From an uncultured Prevotellaceae bacterium (GTDB lineage: Bacteria; Bacteroidota; Bacteroidia; Bacteroidales; Bacteroidaceae): 52,039 nucleotides of DNA. The DNA lies in contig ONDH01000029.1 of NCBI GenBank assembly GCA_900316505.1, forward strand, positions 1 through 52,039. The letters are read 5' to 3'. The number at the start of each line of letters is the position of its first letter. Position 1 is the stretch's first letter. Shown here piece by piece: positions 43,888 to 51,841 of this stretch. A program made the position numbers and the translations under genes. Below the pieces are notes generated by a model. It saw only the letters and a list, made by a program, of their open reading frames with translations. It did no database searches and was not told the DNA's origin.

Positions 43888-43937
43888 AGTTATTATCAAC
43901 AACTCAATTCATTCAAGAACTATGGCAACTAAAATGA
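43788..43937 (+). CDS. Possible 49-aa repeat-coded peptide (doubtful)
   Basis: ATG 43788 opens a frame reading MDNIIQNGDE, LDNFIRNEAQ, MDNIIQNGAD, LDIQLLSTTQ, then FIQELWQLK and a stop. Each 30-bp unit gives ten residues, and the pattern is conserved at protein level. A second frame through the same DNA (WIILSK-type repeats) is also open, so this could equally be non-coding repeat DNA. I recognise no family. Confidence 0.25.
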   Translation: MDNIIQNGDELDNFIRNEAQMDNIIQNGADLDIQLLSTTQFIQELWQLK

Positions 43938-43983
43938 GAAAGAGAGCCGTAGTGATACGACTCTCCTTTGTTATAGGTAAAAA

Positions 43984-44017
43984 GGTAATTTTAGTAAATG
44001 GTAATTTTAGTGAATTT
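43984..44017. repeat. GTAATTTT double motif, copy 1
   Basis: GGTAATTTTAGTAAAT followed by GGTAATTTTAGTGAAT, a 16-bp direct duplication. Related copies lie at 46626-46659 and 51851-51884. Confidence 0.8.
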
Positions 44018-44083
44018 AGGGTTCACTTGGCGGCAGGTTCTGATAAGGGCATCAAGAAGGGTGCAGGTGAGGTGGCTGTTTGT

Positions 44084-44139
44084 CATTTCGGTATTTTTGG
44101 ATATTTGCAGTAAGAACATTTCGGTATTTTTGGATATTT
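44084..44139. repeat. 23-bp direct repeat upstream of the DUF4143 ATPase
   Basis: A 23-bp stretch beginning CATTTCGGTATTTTTGGA occurs at 44084-44106 and again at 44117-44139, ending 13 nt before the -33 box. Possible operator pair. Confidence 0.75.
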
Positions 44140-44151
44140 TCGGCAAAAACA

Positions 44152-44183
44152 TTTGCGTAAGTTGAAGAAATAGATTAGATTTG
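44152..44183 (+). promoter_or_regulatory. Promoter of the AAA_14/DUF4143 ATPase gene
   Basis: TTTG (44152-44155), 20 bp, TAGATTTG (44176-44183), then about 27 nt to the ATG at 44210. Confidence 0.75.
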
Positions 44184-44209
44184 CACCGAAATCAAATCAG
44201 TTATTTTAG

Positions 44210-45544
44210 ATGATGGAGAAAATATTCAAGCGTAAATTGTATGACAGACTTCTCGAATGGAAGCGTGTTCAGAATGGCAAGACGGCTATTCTGGTGGAAG
44301 GTGCTCGTCGTGTTGGCAAATCAACTCTTGTCGAATTGTTTGCAAAAAACGAGTACGAGTCATACATACTCATTGATTTTAATGAGGCTTCTGCTGAAGT
44401 AAAGTCGTTGTTCAACGACCTGATGGACATGGATTTCATCTTTCTGCAACTTCAAACCATTTATAAGGTAGTTCTGAAAAAGCGTAAATCGGTGATCATT
44501 TTCGATGAGGTGCAGAATTGTCCCCTTGCCCGTCAAGCCATCAAATATCTGGTTAAAGACGGTCGCTATGATTATATAGAGACTGGTTCGCTCATCAGCA
44601 TCAAAAAGAACACAAAGAATATTACACTTCCCAGTGAAGAAGAACGTGTCACACTTTATCCGATGGATTATGAGGAGTTCCGATGGGCTATGGGTGATGA
44701 TGCCACAGCCCCCTTGCTTCGCACTTTCTACGAGAAGAGAATGCCCCTTGTTCAAGCGCACCGTCATGCGATGCGCGATTTCCGGCTTTATATGCTGGTG
44801 GGAGGGATGCCACAGGCTGTCAATGCTTATCTTGAGACGAATAATTTCAGCATGGTTGATTTGGCAAAACGTGGTATCATTCAGATTTATTTGGATGACT
44901 TCCAGAAACTTGACCCGACAGGACGTTTGGAAACGCTCTTCAAGGAGATTCCTTCCCAGTTGAGCCAGACAAATAATCGGTATAAACCGTATGCGGTGCT
45001 GGGTGATGTGGATGAAGACAAGTTGATGGAGTTGATGAAAAATCTTGAGGACAGCAAGACGACGCTTTTTTCCTATCATACAAATGACCCCAATGTGGGC
45101 ATGTCGCTGACAAAAGACATTGGCAAGTACAAAATCTTTTGTGCAGATACAGGGCTGTTTGTTACATTAGCCTTTTGGGATAAAGACCGCACGGAGAATG
45201 TGATCTATCAGAAACTGCTGAATGACAAACTAAGCACTAATCTTGGTTATGTGTATGAGAACATGATAGCACAGATGCTTACGGCATCAGGTAACAAACT
45301 CTTCTATTACACATGGCCAAAGGATGAGACCCACAACTACGAGATTGACTTCTTGCTCTCACGTGGTGCCAAACTTCACCCCATAGAAGTGAAGTCATCT
45401 GGATACAACACCCATAAGTCGCTTGATGCGTTCTGCGAAAAGTTCTCTCATATCGTGGAAAGACGTTATTTGATTTATACAAAGGATTTGAAAAAAGACA
45501 AAGAAACGCTTCTTCTTCCAGTTTATATGACACAATTTCTGTAA
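44210..45544 (+). CDS. AAA_14 / DUF4143 family ATPase
   Basis: 444 aa. Walker A is EGARRVGKSTLVE (about 30-42) and Walker B is VIIFDEVQNCP (about 95-105); an AAA_14 core is followed by the C-terminal DUF4143 region, which ends with LLSRGAKLHPIEVKSSGYNTHKS, a PD-(D/E)xK-nuclease-like E-x-K strand. Proteins of this type are abundant and variable among Bacteroidota; function is unknown, with mobile or defence roles suggested. It has repeats upstream, is inside the inverted-repeat-bounded segment, and converges with a toxin-like operon. An adjacent ATG at 44213 is an equally good start. Confidence 0.88.
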   Translation: MMEKIFKRKLYDRLLEWKRVQNGKTAILVEGARRVGKSTLVELFAKNEYESYILIDFNEASAEVKSLFNDLMDMDFIFLQLQTIYKVVLKKRKSVIIFDEVQNCPLARQAIKYLVKDGRYDYIETGSLISIKKNTKNITLPSEEERVTLYPMDYEEFRWAMGDDATAPLLRTFYEKRMPLVQAHRHAMRDFRLYMLVGGMPQAVNAYLETNNFSMVDLAKRGIIQIYLDDFQKLDPTGRLETLFKEIPSQLSQTNNRYKPYAVLGDVDEDKLMELMKNLEDSKTTLFSYHTNDPNVGMSLTKDIGKYKIFCADTGLFVTLAFWDKDRTENVIYQKLLNDKLSTNLGYVYENMIAQMLTASGNKLFYYTWPKDETHNYEIDFLLSRGAKLHPIEVKSSGYNTHKSLDAFCEKFSHIVERRYLIYTKDLKKDKETLLLPVYMTQFL

Positions 45545-45582
45545 GTCTGGGGTGCCCCACTTGCATATCGATTAAAACATGA

Positions 45583-45616
45583 AAAACCCCCACAAGCGGT
45601 AGGCTTGCAGGGGTCT
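45583..45616. terminator. Hairpin between convergent genes
   Basis: ACCCCCACAAGC (45588-45599) and GCTTGCAGGGGT (45604-45615) form an imperfect 12-bp stem in the gap between the ATPase gene and the convergent small-protein operon. A short A run precedes it and no strong T run follows. Confidence 0.6.
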
Positions 45617-45628
45617 GTACTACTATAT

Positions 45629-45853
45629 TCATTCGGTTGCCAAACTCCCTTGTTTTATTTCCTTATCAAGATAGCCATAGATGTAGGCAGGACTTTGGAA
45701 ATACAGCCCTGTCTTGGGGTCTTTCAGTTTGGCGTATGTCTCCGAATTGTAGAGAATGTCCATCGCCTCGGAAGGGGCAATCTGGTATTCCTCAGACAGC
45801 ATGACAATGAGGTCTCTTGCTGTGCATTCGTTCATATAATCAATCTCGCTCAT
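45629..45853 (-). CDS. Small protein, third gene of the DUF3791-DUF3990 operon
   Basis: 74 aa, acidic, opening MSEIDYMNECTARDLIVMLSEEYQ and with YFQSPAYIYGYLDKEI near its end. It is helical, with no membrane segment, and resembles small partner proteins often found next to DUF3990 genes; I do not have a firm family name. The ATG overlaps the stop of the DUF3990 gene (ATGA), so translation is coupled. Candidate antitoxin or accessory factor. Confidence 0.75.
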   Translation of the reverse strand: MSEIDYMNECTARDLIVMLSEEYQIAPSEAMDILYNSETYAKLKDPKTGLYFQSPAYIYGYLDKEIKQGSLATE

Positions 45854-46326
45854 ATCTGTCGTAGTAATTTAATGGCTTTTTCCGTTGCAAAGAAATATTG
45901 GAAGGTGATGCCTTTCATATATTGGAGGCGTTCCAGGAATGTGTCCATGTCAATGTTGTGTTCCAAGACATTTCTTATCTGCACTCCAACTTTGTCATTT
46001 GCAATGGGACCATAAACGATATCAAATGCATGAATATTCTCCCTTGTGCGATTGTTTCTGTTTGCAAAGATGAAATTTGCCCATTCCCGAGTATATGAGT
46101 CGAATGCCTTAAAGGAGATGTCTTGATCGTGAAGCATAGTCTCATCAAACTCATAAGTGAGAATTGTTGGAACTCCACCAAGAAGATTGGTCTTGAATTC
46201 AGCCAACTCTTGGGCTTGTTCTTTGCTGGCAGAAAGATAGAAGCCGCATCCGAAATCTTTTCCCACCTGTGATTTGCTTATCTCTATCTTTGTGAAGGAT
46301 TGGTTTGTTCCGTGATAAAGTTTCAT
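45850..46326 (-). CDS. DUF3990 protein, ADP-ribosyltransferase-like (toxin candidate)
   Basis: 158 aa. It starts MKLYHGTNQSF; His5-Gly6-Thr7, then KDFGCGFYLSASKEQA (Tyr30), match the H-G-T and GxGFYxS strands of ART-fold enzymes and the DUF3990 family. I did not pin down a catalytic Glu. The start at 46326 is chosen because ATG overlaps the stop of the DUF3791 gene (TCATGA); an upstream in-frame ATG lies within that gene. As the middle of three coupled genes it fits a toxin with small partners, but activity is not shown. Confidence 0.8.
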   Translation of the reverse strand: MKLYHGTNQSFTKIEISKSQVGKDFGCGFYLSASKEQAQELAEFKTNLLGGVPTILTYEFDETMLHDQDISFKAFDSYTREWANFIFANRNNRTRENIHAFDIVYGPIANDKVGVQIRNVLEHNIDMDTFLERLQYMKGITFQYFFATEKAIKLLRQI

Positions 46327-46544
46327 GACAAGGCTCCTCCATATCGCTGGCAATATCCAGACATCGCATCCACCATGTCATCAAAACTCTGGGTGTGAGC
46401 CACGTTGTACTCTTTCTCCAGAAAGTCGATAGCCTTGAATCGCTTCAGATAACGATAAGCCTGAATGTCTGTGAGTTGATAGCGTTTTGCAAACTCGTTG
46501 ACAAACATCACCAGGTATTCTGCTTTGTCTTTGACACTTACCAT
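46323..46544 (-). CDS. DUF3791 family small protein
   Basis: 73 aa, helical: KAEYLVMFVNEFAKRYQLTDIQAYRYLKRFKAIDFLEKEY is the recognisable DUF3791 pattern. It is the first gene of the three-gene operon and probably the antitoxin-like partner of DUF3990; genes of these two families commonly occur together. The function is not established. Confidence 0.82.
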   Translation of the reverse strand: MVSVKDKAEYLVMFVNEFAKRYQLTDIQAYRYLKRFKAIDFLEKEYNVAHTQSFDDMVDAMSGYCQRYGGALS

Positions 46545-46577
46545 AGTTTCTCTCTATTAACTAATAAATTCCGATTG

Positions 46578-46613
46578 CAAAGATACGACTTTCTCCACCA
46601 CTCCTCCAAATTT
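46578..46613 (-). promoter_or_regulatory. Promoter of the DUF3791-DUF3990 operon
   Basis: The minus strand reads TTTG (46607-46610), 21 bp, TATCTTTG (46578-46585), about 34 nt before the ATG at 46544. The GTAATTTT double motif (46626-46659) lies just upstream and could be an operator. Confidence 0.7.
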
Positions 46614-46625
46614 TTGGGCAAAAAA

Positions 46626-46659
46626 AGTAATTTTCGTAAATGGTAATTTTCGTCATTTT
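46626..46659. repeat. GTAATTTT double motif, copy 2
   Basis: AGTAATTTTCGTAAAT followed by GGTAATTTTCGTCATT, between the operon promoter and the right inverted repeat. Confidence 0.8.
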
Positions 46660-46671
46660 CACCCCTTTTCG

Positions 46672-46702
46672 CCCCCTTTTTCCCCTTCTGACAGCCACTT
46701 TT
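46672..46702. repeat. Right 31-bp inverted repeat of accessory segment
   Basis: It reads CCCCCTTTTTCCCC then TTCTGACAGCCACTTTT and is the reverse complement of 43292-43322 with one mismatch. Beyond it, direct repeats of TCTATGAATTTGAGAGA form occupy 46711-46771. Confidence 0.85.
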
Positions 46703-46791
46703 TTGCATTTTCTGTGAATTTGAGAGACATTATCTATGAATATTAGAATATTTTCTATGAATTTGAGAGAGATGTTTCTCTTTTTTATGCT

Positions 46792-46799
46792 TATCTTTG
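46792..46799 (+). promoter_or_regulatory. -7 box before the zinc-ribbon/TonB gene
   Basis: TATCTTTG lies 42 nt before the ATG at 46841. The TTTG at 46762-46765 is about 26 bp upstream, longer than usual, so the -33 element is uncertain. Confidence 0.6.
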
Positions 46800-46840
46800 C
46801 AACAATAATAAGATTCTAACCTAAATCAGAAGAAGAGACT

Positions 46841-47971
46841 ATGGTATATTGCGGAAATTGCGGACACCCGAATCCCGATAGCGGTTCTTTTTGCACCGCT
46901 TGCGGCTCTCCCCTGGTAAAGCCAGAGGATGTGACTCCTGCCCCTGTGGAGGAAGAACCAGTAATGGAGGAAGAACCAGTTGTAGAGAGTGAACCAGTTG
47001 ATGTGGCTCCTGTGGAGAGCGAGCCAGTTGCCCCTGAGACTGACAGTCAGAGCATGGCGACTCCTGGACGTATAAGCATACCGTTGCGCAGGAAAAGTAC
47101 ACCACCTCCCCCTGTGGGTTCTGCACCCGTGGAGAGTGAGCCAACGCCTGCACCAGTGGGGAGCGCACCTGCGCCACCACCTCCTCCAGCACAACCGGTG
47201 GTGGAGAGTGCTCCCGTGGAGAGTGCACCAACGCCTCCTCCTGCTGCTCCTGCCGCTGTGGAGAGTGCACCAACACCTCCTCCCCCTGCACAACCTGCGG
47301 CACCTGCACCGAAGAAGGGTGGTGGTGGGAAGAAGTCGTGCCTGATTATCGCCATCATCCTTTTCGTGGTGATGTTGGTGGTGGGTGGCGCGATCACCTA
47401 CTTCGTGGTGAACTGGGCAAAGAAGGCTGGACTGATTGAGGCTGATGCACAGATGGAGAAAGTTGATGTGGATGATGAGGACGAGGAGGATGAGGATGAC
47501 TACGGGACGTATGTGGCTGATAAGGAGTTTGAGGAGATGATTCCTGCGGCATCGGAAGAGGTGGATGATGAGGTGGAGCCTGAGCCAGTGGAGGATATGG
47601 TGAGAGAGGAGAAGCCTGTGACTGCCGCGAAGGAGTCCACACCGTCGAATGGTGGCAAGAAGGACGACGACAAGATTTATGAGGTGGCAGAGGAGCAGCC
47701 TGCCTTCCCGAGTGGTATCTCTGGCTTGTCCAAATTCCTTAACGAGAATGTTAGCCCATCTGTCCTGGAGAAGGGTTTGCATGGCAGAGTGATTGCCTCG
47801 TTTGTGGTGGAGAAGGACGGTTCGCTGAGTGACTTCAAAATCGTCAAACCTGTTGACCCCGACCTTGACAAAGAGACATTGCGCCTTCTCAAGAGTATGC
47901 CCCGCTGGAGCCCTGGCACCATCAACGGGGAACCCGTCCGTGTGAGGTACACCGTGCCGGTGACATACTAA
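46841..47971 (+). CDS. Zinc-ribbon, transmembrane, TonB-C protein
   Basis: 376 aa. Residues 1-27 are a C4 zinc ribbon (YCGNCGHPNPDSGSFCTACG). Residues 30-160 are Pro/Val/Glu-rich with SAPTPPP-type repeats. A membrane segment follows KKGGGGKKS at about 167-190, then an acidic linker (DVDDEDEEDEDD), and residues about 290-376 are a TonB C-terminal domain (GRVIASFVVEKDGSLSDFKI, MPRWSPGTINGEPVRVRYTVPV). The topology is inferred as zinc ribbon in the cytoplasm and TonB-C in the periplasm. Ordinary TonB has no cytoplasmic zinc ribbon, and no exbB/exbD are near. The next gene, 27 nt on, encodes a large membrane protein, so the two probably work together. Confidence 0.85.
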   Translation: MVYCGNCGHPNPDSGSFCTACGSPLVKPEDVTPAPVEEEPVMEEEPVVESEPVDVAPVESEPVAPETDSQSMATPGRISIPLRRKSTPPPPVGSAPVESEPTPAPVGSAPAPPPPPAQPVVESAPVESAPTPPPAAPAAVESAPTPPPPAQPAAPAPKKGGGGKKSCLIIAIILFVVMLVVGGAITYFVVNWAKKAGLIEADAQMEKVDVDDEDEEDEDDYGTYVADKEFEEMIPAASEEVDDEVEPEPVEDMVREEKPVTAAKESTPSNGGKKDDDKIYEVAEEQPAFPSGISGLSKFLNENVSPSVLEKGLHGRVIASFVVEKDGSLSDFKIVKPVDPDLDKETLRLLKSMPRWSPGTINGEPVRVRYTVPVTY

Positions 47972-47998
47972 CTTTCATCACTAAAAACTTGATCAACT

Positions 47999-50900
47999 AT
48001 GAACACCAAACACAAATTGCTAACCTTCCTGACGGCATTGGCTATGCTGATGCCGATAAGTGCTGTGGCAGATGGATACCAGCAAACATTAACAGTCGGA
48101 TATAATTTTAATCCTCGCACAGAAACAATCTCTCTTACAAATGCTCCAAATAGTCATGGAACATGTAGGGCCAGTTTTAATGTGTCAGGCGTCAGTGATA
48201 TTGTAGAAGAGCATTTCAAAGATGGCACACTATACCTTAGAGGTCGTGCAACAATTTCAGATGTGATTAATGCCTCATTTACAATTACATCGCTTTCGGA
48301 AACGGAGGGTGTTGGTTGGGATATGATATCTCTTACGATGGGATTAGAAGGAGATGAGTATTCTAGTCGAAAGGAGGCCAAGGCGAAGCAATTAGTGAAA
48401 AGTGGGCTGCCAGGTGTTTCACTGAGTGCAAGTGTGAAAGAACTAGAACGTGGATGTAGGCAGAAAACTAATCACACAGTGATATTAACAGTGGGTGGAA
48501 GTACGGTGGATTCAAAGGAAACAGGTGTGGGAATGCCTAGTACCAGTGATTTCGCGTTCAAGGTCTTTATGACGATAGATATTGATGACTATGAGGGCAA
48601 GGATGATAAGGCTGAAAATGAAGATGAGGCTGAAAATGAATATCCTGCCATCCATGAGGAGGACAACGAGGCATCGGAAGAGAGTGGCACGATGAAGTTC
48701 CTGATTCCGATTGCTGTGGCAGTGGCGGTCGGTGGCGCTGTGGCAGGTGCAGCCGCAGGTGGTGTGGCAGCCTATCGCAGGAGGGCGAGGAAGAAGAAGG
48801 AGCGTGAGAGTCAGAGTCAGGAGGATGAGAACAGCGAGGAGGAGCAGGAGGAGGAGAAGGAGCCGGACGACCTGCGCATGGACTTGTACAAGGACTTTGG
48901 CGACACGCTGGTGGTGGGTGACGCTGCCCAGCAGGTGTGTGCCTGCATTGTCAGGATGCCCAAGAATGGCGCTGAGTTCACAGACGAGGGGCTGACCCGA
49001 CAAATCCAAATCACCAGCGGGGACGACTATCTGGTGGTGGAGGATGGCGAGATTGTGAATGGCTGGAAGACGAGTTATGTCTATGCCCCCGAGATGGACT
49101 CCCCACCGGAGGAGGGCATCGTGAAATTCACCATCGCCAGTGCCGAAGGCTCCTACACGAACAAGATACACTTCAAGATTCAGCCAGCAGGGATTATATT
49201 TGACCCCAGACATGATAACGTGACCATTCCTGCCCGATATGACAAGGTGGTGAAAGTGCCTTTCCTGGTGATGGGTATGGAAGTGGAGGAGATACAGGAT
49301 CTGGATGTCCGCATCACAGACATGGATGGAAACCCTGCCAAGGAGTATGACGTGCAGGTGGAGTATAGCCTGAAGAAGGAGGACAGGCCTTTCCATGCCC
49401 TCATCACAGACTTGTTGCGTGACGAGAAGAAGGACATCGGCATTGCGGGTAAGCACATGAACTTCCTGCTGAAGGTGGAAGCCCGCAACAAGGAAGGGTT
49501 CACCATCAGGGGAGAACTCCCGTTGTTCCGCTTCTACATGGGACTGGCGTTCGAGGTGTCGAGTGATGTGGGCTGCTACCTGGAGAAGTATGACCGCGTG
49601 AAGCACCAGAAAACAACCATTGTGACAGTGGATGACAAGAAGTTTGTCCGTGCGCAGAACTGGTGCAAGGTGCGTTTCTATGACCATCATCTGGAGGAGG
49701 GCAACCACAAGATTGACATCACAGAGCCAGACCCGAAGGAACTGTCGTTGACGTTGAAAGCCAGCACCGACCCCAGCGCACAGGGGATTATCGACAAGTT
49801 GAATCTGCAGGTGGAGGGCATGAAGCGTTATGAAGGCGGTTACTACTATATGCTCCAATGCCAAAGTGCGGCACTGAGTGTGCCCAACCGCTTCGATGCG
49901 GATGCCACGCTGACGTGGACGCATGGTGGGAAGACCTACGCTGCTGCAGAACGCAGGCTTCACCTGCTGTCACAGCCCCGACGCTGTCTGGGCACTCCTG
50001 AGGAAGGTCAGCTTGCCAAGGAGCAGGATGAGAAGTTGGAGAGGGTGCTTAACCATCTGGATGGTCACCTCCGTGTGACAGATCCATCGGGAGAGATGTT
50101 CCCCATCGCTCTTGCCATTCAGACGATGAAGAGGGGGTATAAGGTGGAGTTTGGCTACGACGAGGATACCATCAGGAAGATTGTGCAGTCGCATCAGAAG
50201 GTGGCGACTTATCAAATGGAACTGGACAACTATGAGGCGTCACTCCTTGACAAGGAGCCCACTTTCTTGGAGAACACTTACTATCTGAAGAAAGACTTGG
50301 ATCAGTTGCCGTTCTATAAGCGCATCGGCGTGGGGCTCATCACCTTTGGAGCCATAGATTATTTTGCGGCAATAGGTGCCATGCAGGAGAAGGCAATGGA
50401 AGTGGGTGAACCGGGCAAGGACGTGTCGTGGTATGAAGTGTTCTATGTGGGAGCGGAGAGTGTGACGATTGACTATCTGTATGAGCAAGGCATGCGGCTT
50501 GGTTTTGGTACGTTGTCATATGTGGGAAAGGCTGGTCAGGCTGTATGGGACAAGGGACTGCTGAAAGCGATGAAGGAGGGCTGTTCGTGGGATAACTTTA
50601 AGAGCATTGGGAACGAATTGTGGGATGCTGTGAAGGGAGAACTGAACAGCGTGGTCAACTGGAAGAGTGCCTTCCGCTTGTGGAATGATAACCCATTCAA
50701 GGGTGCGAAAGCTGCTGAGGGTGCCAAGGAAAGCTTGAAGGAGGCTGATGTCCTGCTGAAACAAGGTTTCAAGAGTTCTTCATTGGACAAGCCTCTGGCT
50801 CTGGCTCGTAAAGAGGCAAAGCAAAAGGTGAAAGACCTTCAGAAAGTCATAGAAGCGGTGAAGCGTTATAATGATAAGTCGCAGACGAGTGAGATGTACA

Positions 50901-51841
50901 GGCTGATTCTGGAGGTGCAGTCGGACAAGTTTGCGATGAGTTATCTGAACAGGCTGGGTGATGACTTCATCCCGACACGTGCCTACTTCAATGACGCATT
51001 GAACTCCATGTATAAGTCGGTGGACGGCAATATAAAGTCATACATTGCACGTAAGTATCACATATCGCCGGACAAGATTCAGATGCCTACTGCCACATCG
51101 AGCAACATGCTTGACTTGCTGATGGGCAAGAAAGTGACCTTTGACCGCGATGTCACCTACTTCTGGGTGAATTCGAAGGGCGAGTGTGTCTATATGGGTG
51201 AGGAAGCAGTGAATTTGATGTACAAGAGGCTGTTCTATGATGAATACCAGAAGAGGATTGGTGCAGTACTGCCAGATATCTCTAAGATGAGTCCTGAAGA
51301 ACTGCTTAAATATGAGAGACTGCGCGACATTGAAGCCTTGAAGTTCGGTAAAGAGGCAGACCAGACGGTGATTCAGGACGTCCTGAAGAACAAAGAGAGT
51401 TATGGTGTCGATTTGAATAAGATGGTGTCGAAAGACTTGCACCATCTGCCCCTTGACAATCCAGCCAAGGTGGCTGATGCCATTGCCCACAAGGGTATTG
51501 AGCGATTCAAAGAATTCCGTAGCCTGATGGATGCGGCAGGTAAGGCTGCTACAGAGCAGGAAGCAAGACAACTGAGCAGTAAGGCATTGGGTGAGCTGGT
51601 GGAAGGCTGCCGTCAGGAGGTGAAGACGTTTGACATCATGCTGTCGAGAAACGCTGCCCGATTCCCCATCAACAAGAAGGACATGATACCTGCCAACCTG
51701 CATAAGGCGATTGAAGTGCTCAGGAAATTGACGACAGGTGAAGCCACACTTGACCAGACAGAGATAACGCTTGACCTGATTGGCTATACCTACGACAGTT
51801 TGGCTGCTTCGGTGGGTAAACTGGCTATTGACATTGGATAA
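47999..51841 (+). CDS. Large membrane-anchored protein of unknown family
   Basis: 1280 aa. Signal peptide 1-25 (LTFLTALAMLMPISAVADG); a beta-rich periplasmic part to about 225; a Gly/Ala-rich membrane segment at about 233-258 followed by YRRRARKKKERES, implying the remaining 1000 residues are cytoplasmic by the positive-inside rule. Residues 265-295 are highly charged. Residues about 300-660 look beta-rich, Ig-like (IIFDPRHDNVTIPARYDKVVKVPF); about 690-1280 are mainly helical, with an amphipathic stretch at about 775-800 and distinctive VTFDRDVTYFWVNSKGECVYM near 1050. I recognise no enzyme motif. Possible roles are a receptor, a secretion or conflict-system component, or a toxin carrier. It lies 27 nt after the zinc-ribbon/TonB gene, clearly one operon. 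Confidence 0.82.
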   Translation: MNTKHKLLTFLTALAMLMPISAVADGYQQTLTVGYNFNPRTETISLTNAPNSHGTCRASFNVSGVSDIVEEHFKDGTLYLRGRATISDVINASFTITSLSETEGVGWDMISLTMGLEGDEYSSRKEAKAKQLVKSGLPGVSLSASVKELERGCRQKTNHTVILTVGGSTVDSKETGVGMPSTSDFAFKVFMTIDIDDYEGKDDKAENEDEAENEYPAIHEEDNEASEESGTMKFLIPIAVAVAVGGAVAGAAAGGVAAYRRRARKKKERESQSQEDENSEEEQEEEKEPDDLRMDLYKDFGDTLVVGDAAQQVCACIVRMPKNGAEFTDEGLTRQIQITSGDDYLVVEDGEIVNGWKTSYVYAPEMDSPPEEGIVKFTIASAEGSYTNKIHFKIQPAGIIFDPRHDNVTIPARYDKVVKVPFLVMGMEVEEIQDLDVRITDMDGNPAKEYDVQVEYSLKKEDRPFHALITDLLRDEKKDIGIAGKHMNFLLKVEARNKEGFTIRGELPLFRFYMGLAFEVSSDVGCYLEKYDRVKHQKTTIVTVDDKKFVRAQNWCKVRFYDHHLEEGNHKIDITEPDPKELSLTLKASTDPSAQGIIDKLNLQVEGMKRYEGGYYYMLQCQSAALSVPNRFDADATLTWTHGGKTYAAAERRLHLLSQPRRCLGTPEEGQLAKEQDEKLERVLNHLDGHLRVTDPSGEMFPIALAIQTMKRGYKVEFGYDEDTIRKIVQSHQKVATYQMELDNYEASLLDKEPTFLENTYYLKKDLDQLPFYKRIGVGLITFGAIDYFAAIGAMQEKAMEVGEPGKDVSWYEVFYVGAESVTIDYLYEQGMRLGFGTLSYVGKAGQAVWDKGLLKAMKEGCSWDNFKSIGNELWDAVKGELNSVVNWKSAFRLWNDNPFKGAKAAEGAKESLKEADVLLKQGFKSSSLDKPLALARKEAKQKVKDLQKVIEAVKRYNDKSQTSEMYRLILEVQSDKFAMSYLNRLGDDFIPTRAYFNDALNSMYKSVDGNIKSYIARKYHISPDKIQMPTATSSNMLDLLMGKKVTFDRDVTYFWVNSKGECVYMGEEAVNLMYKRLFYDEYQKRIGAVLPDISKMSPEELLKYERLRDIEALKFGKEADQTVIQDVLKNKESYGVDLNKMVSKDLHHLPLDNPAKVADAIAHKGIERFKEFRSLMDAAGKAATEQEARQLSSKALGELVEGCRQEVKTFDIMLSRNAARFPINKKDMIPANLHKAIEVLRKLTTGEATLDQTEITLDLIGYTYDSLAASVGKLAIDIG

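Larger units (their letters stand above)
43259..44209. other. 950-bp repeat-rich region without a convincing gene
   Basis: In order it holds: the left 31-bp inverted repeat (43292-43322), an AT-rich stretch, a 23-bp tandem array (43622-43755), a 30-bp-phased palindrome array (43760-43887), the GTAATTTT direct repeat (43984-44017), a 23-bp direct repeat (44084-44106 and 44117-44139) and a promoter. Open frames at 43705-43932 and 43922-44113 mostly translate these repeats, so I do not call them genes. Confidence 0.7.

Noticed and set aside
43705..44113. Two small open frames in the repeat region (75 and 63 codons)
   Set aside because: They translate repeat arrays and the GTAATTTT motif, and the first changes frame relative to the conserved MDNIIQNG reading; no family is seen.
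46826..47782. 318-codon open frame on the minus strand over the zinc-ribbon/TonB gene
   Set aside because: The translation is an Arg/His/Leu low-complexity shadow of the proline-rich plus-strand coding sequence, which has clear domains.
48512..49963. 483-codon open frame on the minus strand
   Set aside because: It lies entirely antisense to the 1280-aa gene, its translation is His/Leu-rich mirror sequence, and it has no promoter or domain.
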